Below, in pieces: positions 31,281-41,656 of a DNA stretch of 64,000 nt. The position numbers and the translations under genes are program-made. Origin of the DNA: Closterium sp. NIES-65 (taxonomy: Eukaryota; Streptophyta; Zygnematophyceae; Desmidiales; Closteriaceae); NCBI GenBank assembly GCA_948144175.1, contig CANXME010002579.1, positions 1,362,001 through 1,426,000 on the forward strand, read 5' to 3'. The notes under the pieces were generated by a model. The model saw nothing but the letters and a program-made list of their open reading frames with translations, made no database searches and had not been told where the DNA came from. Numbering within the stretch: the first letter of the stretch is position 1; each line of letters opens with the position of its first letter.

Positions 31281-34094
31281 GGCCCGCGCGAGGCCCGTAC
31301 GGGCTGCGCCAGGCCCCATGTCGAAAAGCCCACCAAAACCAGGTGTTAAAGCCCGAGTTCCACATGGCATTTTTCAAATTCAAGATTCTTGAATATGAAC
31401 TCGCCAAAAACCAGGTCACCACCCAAAGTGCCGCTTTCCTTCACAACTCTGATGCATGATTGGCCAGCGACAAAAAAAACCATCCGCGTGAAGTGTCACT
31501 GGGAGTTGGTCCACTGTTCACCCTTAGTAAACTTGAAAACCAAGTTGTACTTACGTGCAGCCATATTGAGTCTAGGACACTTAGTGCGCTCCGATTTTCT
31601 AGACCACATGAGCGCGTAATATCGCTTTTAGACAATGGGCATGTGACGGCTAGAACCTTGCAGCAGTCTGACGGTTTTCTCCACTTACGAAAAAAAGATT
31701 AGCCAGCAACAAGAAACACGTCACCCGTCACGCCCAAATCTACAGGGTCAATGGAGCTCGCATGTTACGTTCGAAGCGCACGGATCAAGCGCACGAAACG
31801 GGCCCTAGCCTCACACTTACGTTTGACGCATCCGTCCCACTCTCTTACGCCCATCAAACTCCCTCCCGCCGTCGCCCTACTGCCCATCGCTCTCCCTAGC
31901 GCTCGTCGCACTCACTTCTGCCGCCACCTTCCCTTCCGCTCGTCGCACTCACCTCCGCCGTCACCTTCCCTTCCGTCCGTCGCTCTCACTTCCGCCGTCA
32001 CCTTCCCTTCCGCCCGTCGCACTCACTTCCGCCGTCACCAGAGCCAATCCGCCCGTCGCACTCACTTCCCCCGTGACCTTCCCTTCCGCCCGTCGCACTC
32101 ACTTCCGCCGTTGCCCTCCCTTCCGCCGTCACCTTCCCTTCCACCGAGAGCACTCATTTCCGCCGTCGCCATCCCTTACGCCCGTCACCCTCCCTTCCGC
32201 CGTCGCCATCCCTTCCGCCCGACACCTTCCCTTCCGCCCGTCGCACTCACTTCCGCCGTCGCCCTCCCTTCCGCCGTCACCTTCCCTTCCGCCCAGAGCA
32301 CTCATTTCCGCCGTCTCCATCCCTTACGCCCGTCACCTTCCCTTCTGCCCGTCGCTCTCAATTCCGCCGTCGCACGGCGTTCTGCCCTCACCTTCCCTTC
32401 TGCCCGTCGCCGTTCCTTCCGCCGTCGCCTCCCTTCCGCCCGTCACCATCCCTTCCGCCGTCGCCCTCCATTCCGCCCGTCGCCCCCCTTTGTCTCGTCG
32501 CGCTCCCTGTTGCTCATCGCCCTCCCTCCGGCTCGTCCCCTCGCAATCCCCGTATCTCTCGCCCCTCATCGCCCTGGCATTCCCGTCACTGCTTCCCCCG
32601 TGTCCCTTCTCTGCTTCCCCCCATGTCCCTGTCCCTGCTACCCCCCACGCCCTTCCATGCTTCCCCCCATCCCCTTCCCTGCGTCCCCATGTCCCATGTC
32701 AAAAAGCGTGAAGCGTCGATTCCGAGGCTGCAACCAGGTGTGACGTGCCCCAAAATTTGTCGAGGGTTAACCAGCAAAAGTAGACCAGAAACCGCGACGG
32801 AAAATATGCATTGCTTGAACTTAACTTATTTGTCCTCACATCGCCAGAATCATATGATATCTTCAGCAGTTGCAGCTGGTGGCACCTGACGTGGGCAGAA
32901 TCGAATTGGTTGTCGTGGGGCGGCCGAGCTGGGCAGATTGTCGTTAGTTGAGTTGGAAGTCCCGTCCCAAAGTCCTCTGGCCGTGAAATCGGGGTGTGGC
33001 GAAAAATGTCGAAAGTGAAAACGATTGGTGGCGATTTCGAATAAGAAATCGGTGACGTTCGTTGCAGAAGTAACCTGTTGGAAATCTCTTCATTCGGAAA
33101 CGCTGAACCCGTTCTTGGTGTCAGATGACGTCAGCTTCACCGGAAAATTTGTCCAAACTCGCCGAGAAATTTGTCGCAATGCGCCGAGTGCTCCTGGGCA
33201 GAGATGAGAAATTTGCAGCTGTCTCTCCCCCCTTCCACTGTTGCTGCTGCCTGCTTCAGTTCGTCGTTAGTTTGTCGTACCCCTTGAAAACTCCGTGTAA
33301 ATCTCACGGTGCTGTCCACGTCATTGTCACGCGCATTTATCCAAACGCCGAATACGCCTCCGAAATTGTCGCCCCTTCCCGCCGTAAAAACTGTTAGTCC
33401 CCACGTATAAACTCCGAACTTGTAGGTCAAAAACAGCCCCGTAAATCCGCAGTTACAGGTGCAGTTCGCCTCCGAAATCTTCGGTCGTGCTATAGCCGCC
33501 CACCTGGTCACCAGTAGTTTCCGTCAGTTCACCATAACCCATCTGGGGGCATATGGAATCGGGGACTAGCCCTGGGTTATTCCGAGACCGACTTTCACGG
33601 ATCCTAGCGGCATCAACGCCGTTGACTTCCGTAGTCAAAACTGCTCCAACCGTTGCTGCTTAACAAAATATCATGTTTCTCCCATTGAGAAGTCCCCGAA
33701 GCTACGAATGCTCCCATGCTCCCCTTTTTTTAAGAATTTCCCGAGGTGTACATTTAAACACCGGGGGTCCTAGGTATCCCTGCCGTTGTGCTTCTTGCCA
33801 GGCAACTTCGACAAGTGCCCTTCAGGCGAAGTCCCCCAACGACTCAACCCCACTCCAAGAAGCGAAGAAACCACAGCTCCAATATGTTTTTGTCGTTTCA
33901 CCCCCCGACAATTCCGCTTCCCGCCGTTCACCCAGCGTCCGCTTTTGTCGGATGGGGTATAGTCCGTGCTGCCCGCGTGAACCTGGCTACGGTGGAGGGG
34001 CAAAAACTATCGGGGTTGGGGACCCTTAAATTCAAAGGAACTATCGCTCAACCGTTTTGCAGCCCACCGTTTCCGTCGCACCACTAACGACGTG
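31281..34094. other. Non-coding stretch, no recognisable gene
   Basis: No conserved protein is seen. The first 60 bp are GC-rich and may continue the Copia C leader. Most of the rest is unassigned apart from a 37-bp tandem repeat. Short motifs of the type AAATTGTCG or TTTTGTCGGA recur here and again at 37.1-38.1 kb. After element D (34100-36566) the same unassigned sequence resumes at 36572. Confidence 0.5.
31905..32480 (+). repeat. Degenerate 37-bp tandem repeat
   Basis: Imperfect copies of a pyrimidine-rich unit built from GTCGCACTCACTTCCGCC and ACCTTCCCTTCCGCC, about 37 bp apart in the left part and irregular later. The 330-codon proline/serine/arginine frame over it is an artefact of the repeat. 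Confidence 0.75.
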
Positions 34095-34099
34095 TTGCG

Positions 34100-34308
34100 T
34101 ATTAGAATCTTAAGCAAGGGTAGGCTTAGAAGCCATAGTGTAGGTGCCTAGGTGATCGAGTTCGAGAGAGTTAGGAAAGTATCGAGAGATTTTTGAAAGA
34201 GAAGGGGTTTCACTAGCAAGAGTTGGGATACAAGTACAATGCCCTAAATTGGGTTGTACTCATTACAGAGTACCCCACTGCAGGCTAGACAGCAAATATA
34301 TTCTGACA
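34100..34308 (-). repeat. Element D 3' LTR
   Basis: 209 bp. On the minus strand it begins TGTCAGAATATATTTGC and ends AAGATTCTAATA. Confidence 0.92.
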
Positions 34309-36345
34309 CACCCCCATAGCCAAAGTGGGGTGTAATCAGCAGAGCAGGCAAAGCAGTACAAGCTCAGGGTGGATCACAATGTCACCACACATTCTGAGCA
34401 CAAGTTCAAGAAGCAATATTTAAAATGCACAATTATCAGCAAAGCTAGTGGTGGTCACAACGGGCAAGTGAGGAGGAGGAGGGAGAGTGAGAGGAGAGGA
34501 GATAGAAGGCGGCGGCTGAAGCTGCAGACACACGGGCAACAGGAGTGGCGAGCACAGTGGCTACCGGACTAAGCGCCCGGACTACAGGAGTAACAGGCCC
34601 CGCGGCTCAAGTAGCGGCAGACGGGCAACGGACCCACAGGCGACTGGCGCAGCGACAAGCTCACTGGGCTACCGGGACAGCGCCCCGGACTACAGGTGCT
34701 GCGGACGACAAACTGGCAACCTCCGCTCAACCTCCCGCACACAGTCCCACCCCCCCCGACACACACCCGCTGCTATACCACTAGCTCAACTCCCACCCAC
34801 CCCCCTTAAACCCTAAACCCAAGACTCCCACACAACCACCCCCCTCAGCGAGAGCTGTAGCAGTGGGAGACGAAGGAGGAGGAGGAGGAGGGGACGGCAC
34901 GCACAACCGACACCCCCACAACGAGCACCCCCACACTCACCCCCCACGGCTGCACCTGGTCCATGAGCGACTGCTGCAGGGGCCAGGGGCGGCTGCTGTT
35001 GGTGCGGCTGCTCCAGTGACTGCTGCTGCTGGGGCTGATGCTCCAGGGGCTGCTGCTGGGGCGGCTCCAAGGGCTGATGCTGGGGCGGCTGCTCCGGGAG
35101 CTGCTGCTGCTGCTGCGGTGGCTCCTCCAGGGGCTGCTGCTGGGGCGGCTGCTGCTGCTCCAGGGGCTGCTGCAGCTTGGGTGGCCGCCCCAGAGGCGGC
35201 TGCTGCCGGGGCGGCTGCTCCAGTGGCTGCGGCTGGGGCGGCTGGTCCCAGGGCTGCTGCTGCTGGGGCAGCTGCTCCCGGGGCTGCTGCTGCTGGGGCG
35301 GCTCCAGGGGCTGCTGCTGGGGCGGCTGCTCCCAGGGCTGCCGCTGCTGCTGCTGCTCCAGGGGCTGCTGCTCCCGGGGCTGCTGCTGCTGCGGTGGCTC
35401 CTCCAGGGGCTGCGGCTGGGGCGGGTGCTCCCTGGGCTGCTGCTGCTGGGGCGGCTGCACCCGGGGCTGCTGCTGCTGGGGCGGCTGCTCCACGAGCTGC
35501 TGCTGCTGGGGTGGCCGCGTCACGAGCTGCTGCTGTTGGGGCGGCTCCAGGGGCTGCTGCTGGGGTGGCCGTTTCAGGGGCTGCAGCTGCTGAGGCGGCT
35601 GCTCCCGGGGCTGCTGCTGCTGGGGCGGCTGCTCCACAAGCTGCTGCTGTTGGGGCGGCTCCAGGGGCTGCTGCTGGGGCGGCTGCTCCCAGGGCTGCCG
35701 CTGCTGCTGCTGCTCCAGGGGCTGCTGCTCCTGGGGCTGCTGCTGCTGCGGTGGCTCCTCCAGGGGCTGCGGCTGGGGCGGCTGCTCCCTGGGCTGCTGC
35801 TGCTGGGGCGGCTGCACCCGGGGCTGCTGCTGCTGGGGCGGCTGCTCCACGAGCTGCTGCTGCTGGGGTGGCCGTGTCACGAGCTGCTGCTGTTGGGGCG
35901 GCTCCAGGGGCTGCTGCTGGGGTGGCCGTTTCAGGGGCTGCTGCAGCGGAAAGTAGGACGAAGGGGAGGGGAAGGGCGTGGCCCCCGAAAGTGCCTCGAC
36001 GGGCAGTGAGAGGGGACCGCGCGCAGGCCCCTAAGGCGCCGCGACGAGGAAGCGGGAGGGGCCGGCTCGCGAGCCCCGAAAGTGCCGCGACGAGGCGACG
36101 GGAGGGACCTGCGTGCGGGCCCCCAAAACGCCGCGACGAGGCGACGGTTGGGGCCAGCGCGCGGGCTCCCAGGACGCCGCGACGAGGTAGGTACCCGCCG
36201 CGCGCCTCGGGGCGCACGGCGGGCAGAAAACCGCCACGCGCCCCGAGCGCGTGGCGGGAAGAAAAATAGGTGGTCGCGCGCCACGGGGCGCACGACACAC
36301 AATAGGGCAGCGGAATCGAGTGGGCCCACAGGCCAGGAGCGTTAA
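34309..36345 (-). other. Element D interior, low complexity, no domain
   Basis: Minus-strand tail, then non-coding sequence to about 34.8 kb, a CTG/CGG-rich array (34.97-35.94 kb), and a GC-rich leader. Long open frames exist on both strands because stops are rare in such DNA: glutamine/proline-rich in one frame, alanine/proline-rich in another. Competing frames of equal length argue against a real protein. Confidence 0.7.
34970..35940. repeat. CTG/CGG-rich imperfect repeat with 357-bp higher-order copy
   Basis: Built from GGCTGCTGCTGCTGGGGC-like units of about 25-30 bp. A larger block repeats at a spacing of about 357 bp: AGGGCTGCCGCTGCTG occurs at 35334 and 35691. Confidence 0.8.
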
Positions 36346-36357
36346 GCTCTAATACCA

Positions 36358-36566
36358 TATTAGAATCTTAAGCAAGGGTAGGCTTAGAAGCCATAGTGTA
36401 GGTGCCTAGGTGATCGAGTTCGAGAGAGTTAGGAAAGTATCGAGAGATTTTTGAAAGAGAAGGGGTTTCACTAGCAAGAGTTGGGATACAAGTACAATGC
36501 CCTAAATTGGGTTGTACTCATTACAGAGTACCCCACTGCAGGCTAGACAACAAATATATTCTGACA
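36358..36566 (-). repeat. Element D 5' LTR
   Basis: 209 bp, adjoining the primer site at 36346-36357 and followed by the TTGCG duplication. Confidence 0.92.
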
Positions 36567-36571
36567 TTGCG

Positions 36572-38330
36572 ACCCAAAAAGGTTGGTTTGGGTTGGGTCG
36601 AGCTGGTTGACCCGTGCATCGCGGCTCGGTTCGTCGAGGAATTTCTAAGAAATTTTGATACACCCTCGAAGCACATACACAGCAAAATTGCTATCCGGCT
36701 TCCCTACAAGCTAGGCGAGCTCATGACGAGTTTCCAAAACTCGCTGAACGCATGGTTACGCTGAAGCTTTGCCTCGCTAGATCTGATATTTGTACACGAT
36801 CTCAAGGCGATTTTTTTGCGAGAGGAATACGACTCGCTAGCTTAAGTAACTTGTCGCAAACCTGTCAGCTTGGGTCTGGTCGACCTGGTCGACCCAACCT
36901 CGTCGACCCGATTCGTGCAGACCCAACCAGACACGGTCGGGTCGACCTGGTCGGCTAGACCCACAATGCAGTCTTCCTAGAAATGATGGATCGGGGGTGG
37001 TCGACGCGACCTCTTTGGGTCGCAACAAGTCATAAAATTTCTCAGCTTCAGGGTCCCGCTTCGCCGCGGCGCCGTCACCTCGTGTAGACGCCCGGGTCAA
37101 AAGAAACCTGTAAACTGCACCATTGTTGTCCTGCGGCGCCCCAGTTTTTTTGCGTGCCGTTCACCCAACCCGCTTTTGTCGGAGCAGAACAGTGCCGCAA
37201 CTCCCCTTTTTTGTCTTTTCTGTACAGGTGTCGAACGGGTGCCAAAACAAGGTGCTTTAACCAGCGCAGAGTAGGCTTGTGTTCACCCCGTTATTCATCC
37301 GAATCAGGTTGACTGCATGAGTCGGAACCAGTAATCGGTGGGGATGGTGAGGTTCGGGCGAAGTAGGGCCATAGATCGGTTGCACCGGCTATTATCTGCT
37401 CCCCACGACGTTCTTCAACCCCCGCTTAGCCGCTGGGCAGTCTCTTTTCGCGTGTCCCGGTGGACTGCACTACACTCCAAAATTGTCGGGGTGGCACCTT
37501 GAGCACCGTTTAATCGTCCCCGAAACGGCTTCCTTGAACGGGGAAACCGATCTCGAAACTGTCGAACAGCTGGCAAGCAGCTCCAGACACGCAGCAACAA
37601 ACGAATATTTTTTCGAGTGTTCAGTCTCGATATGCCCTCGCGTCTGCGTCTCACTCCCGCTAAGTGCGATTTAGCCACATCGTTGTCTGTTGCAGCCCGT
37701 AAGTGTCGGCGGGTCCAAAGTTCCCGTTTGGCCGCAAACGCTTCTGCCAAAAATCATCGACAGTAAGCGTCGTACTATCGGGTCGGACGGGATAAAACTC
37801 AAACCCCGCTTAATTCGGACGGCTTCAGCGTCTATCTCTCCCAGCCGTTGGGATCCTCTGGCGCAAACTCCATTTGCGCCTGGCGAGTCATTCGAGCTGC
37901 CCTTTTCTTCACAGTAGAAAACCTCTAAAAATCTCGTCCATGCTGACGCAGGCCCGTTGTCGCCAGCTGCTGAAGATCTTCCCAAAATCTCCGCGTAACT
38001 GTTGACGCAGGTCCGCCGACGCCAGCTGCCACACATGATGACGCATTCGATGTGGCTCGTGCAAGTGCCAACTCAGGCCCACTAACGCCAGCTGCCACAC
38101 GAATCAACCTCCGAAATTGTCGGAAACGCAGCGGAAATTTCTCACATTAACACCGCGACAGCTACTGCTGCCCGTCGCCGGGGGGAGGGAGGCCACGGTC
38201 GATCGCGACCGTTCGAGGCAAGGATCCGGCGGTGCCAAAGGAGTGCCCATAAAATCGTAGCCGCGAGGAGCAACTAACTCGTTCTCCTGGCCGGCCTGCG
38301 CAACTCCTGGACCCCAGGACATCCTTCCTC

Positions 38331-38366
<36 letters not shown>

Positions 38367-38408
38367 AGGGATAATACACTTAAAAGAACGGGGCAGGCTA
38401 GGAAAGTA
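36572..38408. other. Non-coding stretch, partly interior of element J
   Basis: Continues the 31.3-34.1 kb sequence after element D. It contains GGTCGACCTGGTCGACCC-type short repeats at 36.88-36.96 kb and three copies of an approximately 30-bp ACGCAGGCCCGC...CGCCAGCTGCCACAC motif at 37.94-38.10 kb. No recognisable protein. The right end lies just inside the J primer site, so at least its last part is the J leader. Confidence 0.45.
38333..38365 (+). repeat. Run of 33 C
   Basis: Uninterrupted homopolymer in the leader of element J. The length may be uncertain in the assembly. Similar G/C runs occur near 16.0, 53.42 and 55.73 kb. Confidence 0.8.
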
Positions 38409-38691
38409 GCTCTGATACCAGGTGTTATGAATGAAGCAGAGTGCGCAGTAAAACGAATATCGAGAATGAGGATTCCAGAATGACGATACAATGAGGATGG
38501 CACGACTAAATAGGGGACATGCTAGCTAGGCGAAGAGGTAGGGCGAAGATGGCTTGGTGATGGTTCCGATTGGAGTGGAGGCCGAATCGGGAGTGGTTCG
38601 GCCGACGAAATAGGCCTAACAGGTTCGCCGCATAACCTTCGGGATATACTCGCTAAAGTGCGAGTACAGTAAGGAATTACGATTCCTTACA
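38409..38691 (-). mobile_element. Element J: single LTR with primer-binding site
   Basis: On the minus strand an LTR of 269 bp (38691-38423, TGTAAGGAATCG...TTCATAACA) is followed by CC and TGGTATCAGAGC (38420-38409). It is a 5' LTR whose interior runs leftward into non-coding DNA. No partner LTR or coding region is seen. The family is not assignable (Copia or Gypsy). Confidence 0.75.
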
Positions 38692-38860
38692 AATGTACCC
38701 TAAGCCCACCTACCAAATTCTCATGTTTTTTTACACTCCGACCTGGGGGTATATCCGGGTGATGACGGTATCTAGCTCGTGTCAAAACATACTGAGAAAT
38801 CCATAAACCGAAAGAAGAGGCTGACAAGAGCTTTGCCTGATAAGAGCGTAGGAACACGCC

Positions 38861-38980
38861 CTCAGACTCGTGTGCTGGGCCCATCTCCTCAGGCCCGTCA
38901 GCTCAACCCGATTCACTCTCAGTGTGCTCGAGCCCATCTCCCCTAGCCCGACAGCTCAACCTTGTTCGCTCTGAGAGTCT
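38861..38980. repeat. Two further copies of the 58-bp repeat
   Basis: CTCAGACTCGTGTGCTGGG...CAGCTCAACCCGATTC and a second unit with GTGCTCGAGCCC...CAGCTCAACC match the array at 1-342 with several differences. The surrounding 38692-39034 holds nothing else I recognise. Confidence 0.85.
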
Positions 38981-39039
38981 AGTGCTCAACCATTTTGGGG
39001 ACAGGTTTGGGACAGTAAGATTTAGGTGATGGTGAAACT

Positions 39040-39487
39040 TGCTACGATTAGAGAATGATTGCTTACTAGGATCTACTCAGGAAGGTTCACACGCAGGTGG
39101 ATAGTGTTGGTGGGCCCTCCTCAATAACAGTGTGAATGTAAAATGCTTTGAGATAATAAAAACATGCAAATACAGCGATATAAATAAGAGTATAGGGGAA
39201 TACGAAACGACCTAACTAGCCATGTACTCTAAGGGGTACATTCCCGTATTCAAATACATTCCCAACCGTGCGGCGCATCCAGTTACGAAACTGTTCCCGC
39301 CAAAACCATCCTGCTTGCAGCTGCCCGATGCTATTTGCTCCGACGGTCCAGATGCGCCCCAACCGTCTGACGCTTCGAGTCACTTTCATAACTGTCTGAC
39401 GCTTCGCGTCCGTGCTTCGATATTGCGTGCTTCTCTTTGCTACGGTGAGGAGTGCACAGTGATAATTAAGTATTACTATTCGTAACA
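39040..39487 (-). repeat. Copia I 3' LTR
   Basis: 448 bp; minus strand TGTTACGAATAG...CTAATCGTAGCA. It adjoins the purine tract GAAGGGGGG on the minus strand. Left part matches 55078-55378. Confidence 0.85.
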
Positions 39488-39494
39488 CCCCCCT

Positions 39495-41303
39495 TCACTC
39501 CTGGCCGTAGCTCGTCTTGACCTGGTTGACCACGCCGCTGAGTTCGGAGCACTGTTGATACTGCTGGCGTGGCAGTCGCTTCGTGAGGAAGTCTGCTGTC
39601 ATGTCACCGGTCGGGCAATAGGTCAAGTTGACTTTGCCCTTATCCACCTCGTCATTCACGAAGAAATACCGCAGTGCAATGTGCTTGGTGCGGTTGACAA
39701 AACCAGGTTTGTTCGCGATGCGAATCACGCTCTGGTTGTCACAGTGAAGGCGAAAGGTTGGCGAAGCTGGAATTTTTGCCTCTTGCAGGAGTTCCTATAG
39801 GTAGAGGCCTTCGCGAACTGCTGCGGTTGCTGCGATAAATTCTGCTTCGGCTGACGACAGGGCAACCAGCTCTTGCTTCTGCAAGTTCCAGGAGATTGGT
39901 CCCGTTGGTTTGAGTCGGAACAGGAAGCCAGTCCTGGACCGTCGATTGTCGGAATCTGCTGCATGATAGACGTCCACATAGCCGATGAGATTGAAGGATG
40001 GGGTTGGTGTAGTTGAGTAGCACAGCCCAATCTTGGGCGTCGAAACAAAGAATTGCAGAGCGCGCTGCAGGTCCAGGTGATTCTCAACAGTTGGTTTGCG
40101 TGAGTACTGGGCTAACTGACTTGCGATGTAAGAGAGATCTGGCCTGCAGGTGACGGAGGCGAAGAGGAGGCATCCCAACTGTTGATGGTAAGTCTGAACT
40201 CCAGCAGGGGATATGGCTTTGTTGTCGGGTTTGTGGTTCGGTCCGGGGGTTCGGTAGGGAGTTGAGAGGGGTGTAGGCAGAATGTTGAACCGCTTCCCTA
40301 ACTCCTCTACGTACTTAGCCGCTGAAAGGTGAATGGCTTCAGGCGCGTAGGAGATGTTGAGGCCTAGGAACTGCTTCACCTCTTAGTTGCACGTGACGTC
40401 AACACGCCCCGCCAAAGCCTTCTCGAACTACTCGAGTAGCTCGTTGTTTGAGCCTGTGTAGAGCAAATCGTCGACGTAGACCGTGAGGAGGATGTATTCC
40501 CCGCGGAAGTCGCGGCGATACATCCCTGGGTCGTGGGGCATCTGCTTGAACCCGATTTCAAGCAGGATGTTGTGCAGATACTGCTGCCACAGCCTCGGTG
40601 CCTGCTTGATCCCGTAGAGTGACTTGCGCAGTTGACACACGCGCGAGTCTCCTTCGCCGTAGGTGTGCGGCTGCTCCACGTAGATCACGGCGTCTACTAG
40701 CGCGTACAGGAACGCGTTCTTCACGTCGATCTGACGGAGTGGTAGGTGCCTTGCAGCTGCGATGGCGAGCAGGATTCGAACGGAGGTGTGGCGGTTGGCT
40801 GGAGCGAATGTCTGGTCGAAGTCGATGCCATGTCTCTGGTCATAGCCGCGCACCACCCAGCGCGCCTTGAAGCGCTCGATCGTTCCGTTTGCTGCGGTCT
40901 TCACGCGGAAGACCCACTTCCCCGAAAGGATTCTTGCACCTTTGATTGCCGCACGGTCGACTAGCACCCAGGTGTCTCGGGACTCAAGCGCCTTGATCTC
41001 CGCATCCATCGCCTCTCGCCACTCCTTGCTATGTGGCCCAGAGAGAGCTTCGCGCGGATTTCGGGGCTCGATGACACGTGGCGCCTTCGAGGTTGCGGTG
41101 TGAAGCCCGAGTAGTTGCAGTCCTGAAATGGTGCTGTCGTGGCGTCGTTGCGGGACGACTTCCTGCACATCATCGTTGTCGCTTTCTGGTTGAGGTGGCG
41201 CTGGTGGCGCTGCGCCTGTGCCGCTTCCGCCTAGTCCGCCCATTCCTCTTGTTGAGGAATCGTCGTCGTCGTCGCTGCTGCGCCGATCCTCCCATGTGAA
41301 CTC
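39495..41303 (-). pseudogene. pol: Copia I RT and RNase H
   Basis: Reading down: WREAMDAEIKALESRDTW and GKWVFRVKTAANG (RT start, about 41.03 kb), FAPANRHTSVRILL, QIDVKNAFLYA, LTVYVDDLLYTG (about 40.46 kb), then RNase H with CRPDLSYIASQL, GYVDVYHAADSDNRRSRTG and KHIALRYFFVNDEVDKGKV (about 39.6 kb). The tail DMTADFLTKRLPRQQY is the usual Copia C-terminus. It is separated from the integrase by the mini-LTR insertion. Confidence 0.88.
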
Positions 41304-41442
41304 TGTCAGAGGTCCACTGGTGATCCCCGATCGATCCTAGGGAAGGGTTACAGGCACATTTGCCTGGGGGGTTATGGGCGCACTAACCCGCTACTGAAAC
41401 AAGCCCTTTTATCCCAATGGTCTAGTGGTTGGGATTCTGAGA
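41304..41442 (+). repeat. Mini-LTR element, 5' LTR
   Basis: TGTCAGAGGTCC...GGGATTCTGAGA, 139 bp. Confidence 0.93.
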
Positions 41443-41512
41443 TAGTATCCAGAGCGAAGGTCTCGGGTTTGAATCCCGGTGTATGCACTTTGGGCATCCC
41501 AGTGCGGGGGGG

Positions 41513-41651
41513 TGTCAGAGGTCCACTGGTGATCCCCGATCGATCCTAGGGAAGGGTTACAGGCACATTTGCCTAGGGGGTTATGGGCGCACTAACCCGC
41601 TACTGAAACAAGCCCTTTTATCCCAATGGTCTAGTGGTTGGGATTCTGAGA
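41513..41651 (+). repeat. Mini-LTR element, 3' LTR
   Basis: 139 bp, differing from the 5' LTR at about one site. Directly preceded by GGGGGGG. Confidence 0.93.
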
Positions 41652-41656
41652 AACTC

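Larger units (their letters stand above)
34100..36566 (-). mobile_element. Element D: young non-autonomous LTR element of the Copia C family
   Basis: 2467 bp with TTGCG duplicated at 34095-34099 and 36567-36571. The two 209-bp LTRs differ at about one site. The primer site TGGTATTAGAGC (minus strand, 36346-36357) and the Copia tail with CCCCACTTTGGCTATGGGGG (about 34305-34330) are present. The interior has no gag, RT or integrase, only GC-rich repeats. The leader resembles that of Copia C. It looks structurally whole for a non-autonomous element and is among the youngest insertions in the window; it must have been moved by enzymes made elsewhere. Confidence 0.92.
41304..41651 (+). mobile_element. 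348-bp mini-LTR element with tRNA-like A and B boxes
   Basis: LTR 41304-41442, interior 41443-41512, LTR 41513-41651, flanked by AACTC at 41299-41303 and 41652-41656. The LTRs are 139 bp and differ at about one site. The interior is only 70 bp: it starts TAGTATCCAGAGC (near the iMet primer complement) and ends in GCGGGGGGG, a purine tract. A Pol III A box TGGTCTAGTGG (41419-41429) sits at the LTR end, and a B box GGTTTGAATCC lies in the interior (41466-41476). The stretch between resembles a tRNA body. Ends TGTCAG/CTGAGA match Copia B. It encodes no protein and is very young. It is inserted between the Copia I integrase and RT. Confidence 0.93.

Noticed and set aside
31281-31340. 3' LTR of Copia C after Copia A
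   Set aside because: No TGTCAGAATG-type LTR on the plus strand is found between 31.3 and 62.5 kb.
31751-32743. 330-codon open frame rich in serine, proline and arginine
   Set aside because: It lies on a 37-bp tandem repeat, competes with other long frames over the same DNA and shows no domain.
34863-36269. 468-codon alanine/proline frame and its opposite-strand partners in element D
   Set aside because: Stop-poor CTG/CGG repeat DNA gives long frames in several registers; no gag or other domain is present.
36572-38691. Element J as a complete LTR retrotransposon
   Set aside because: Only one LTR and a primer site are seen; no second LTR, purine tract or coding domain.
41404-41490. True tRNA gene in the A/B-box region of the mini-LTR element
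   Set aside because: The acceptor ends do not pair, and the region spans an LTR/interior border that is repeated at 13.3-13.9 kb.
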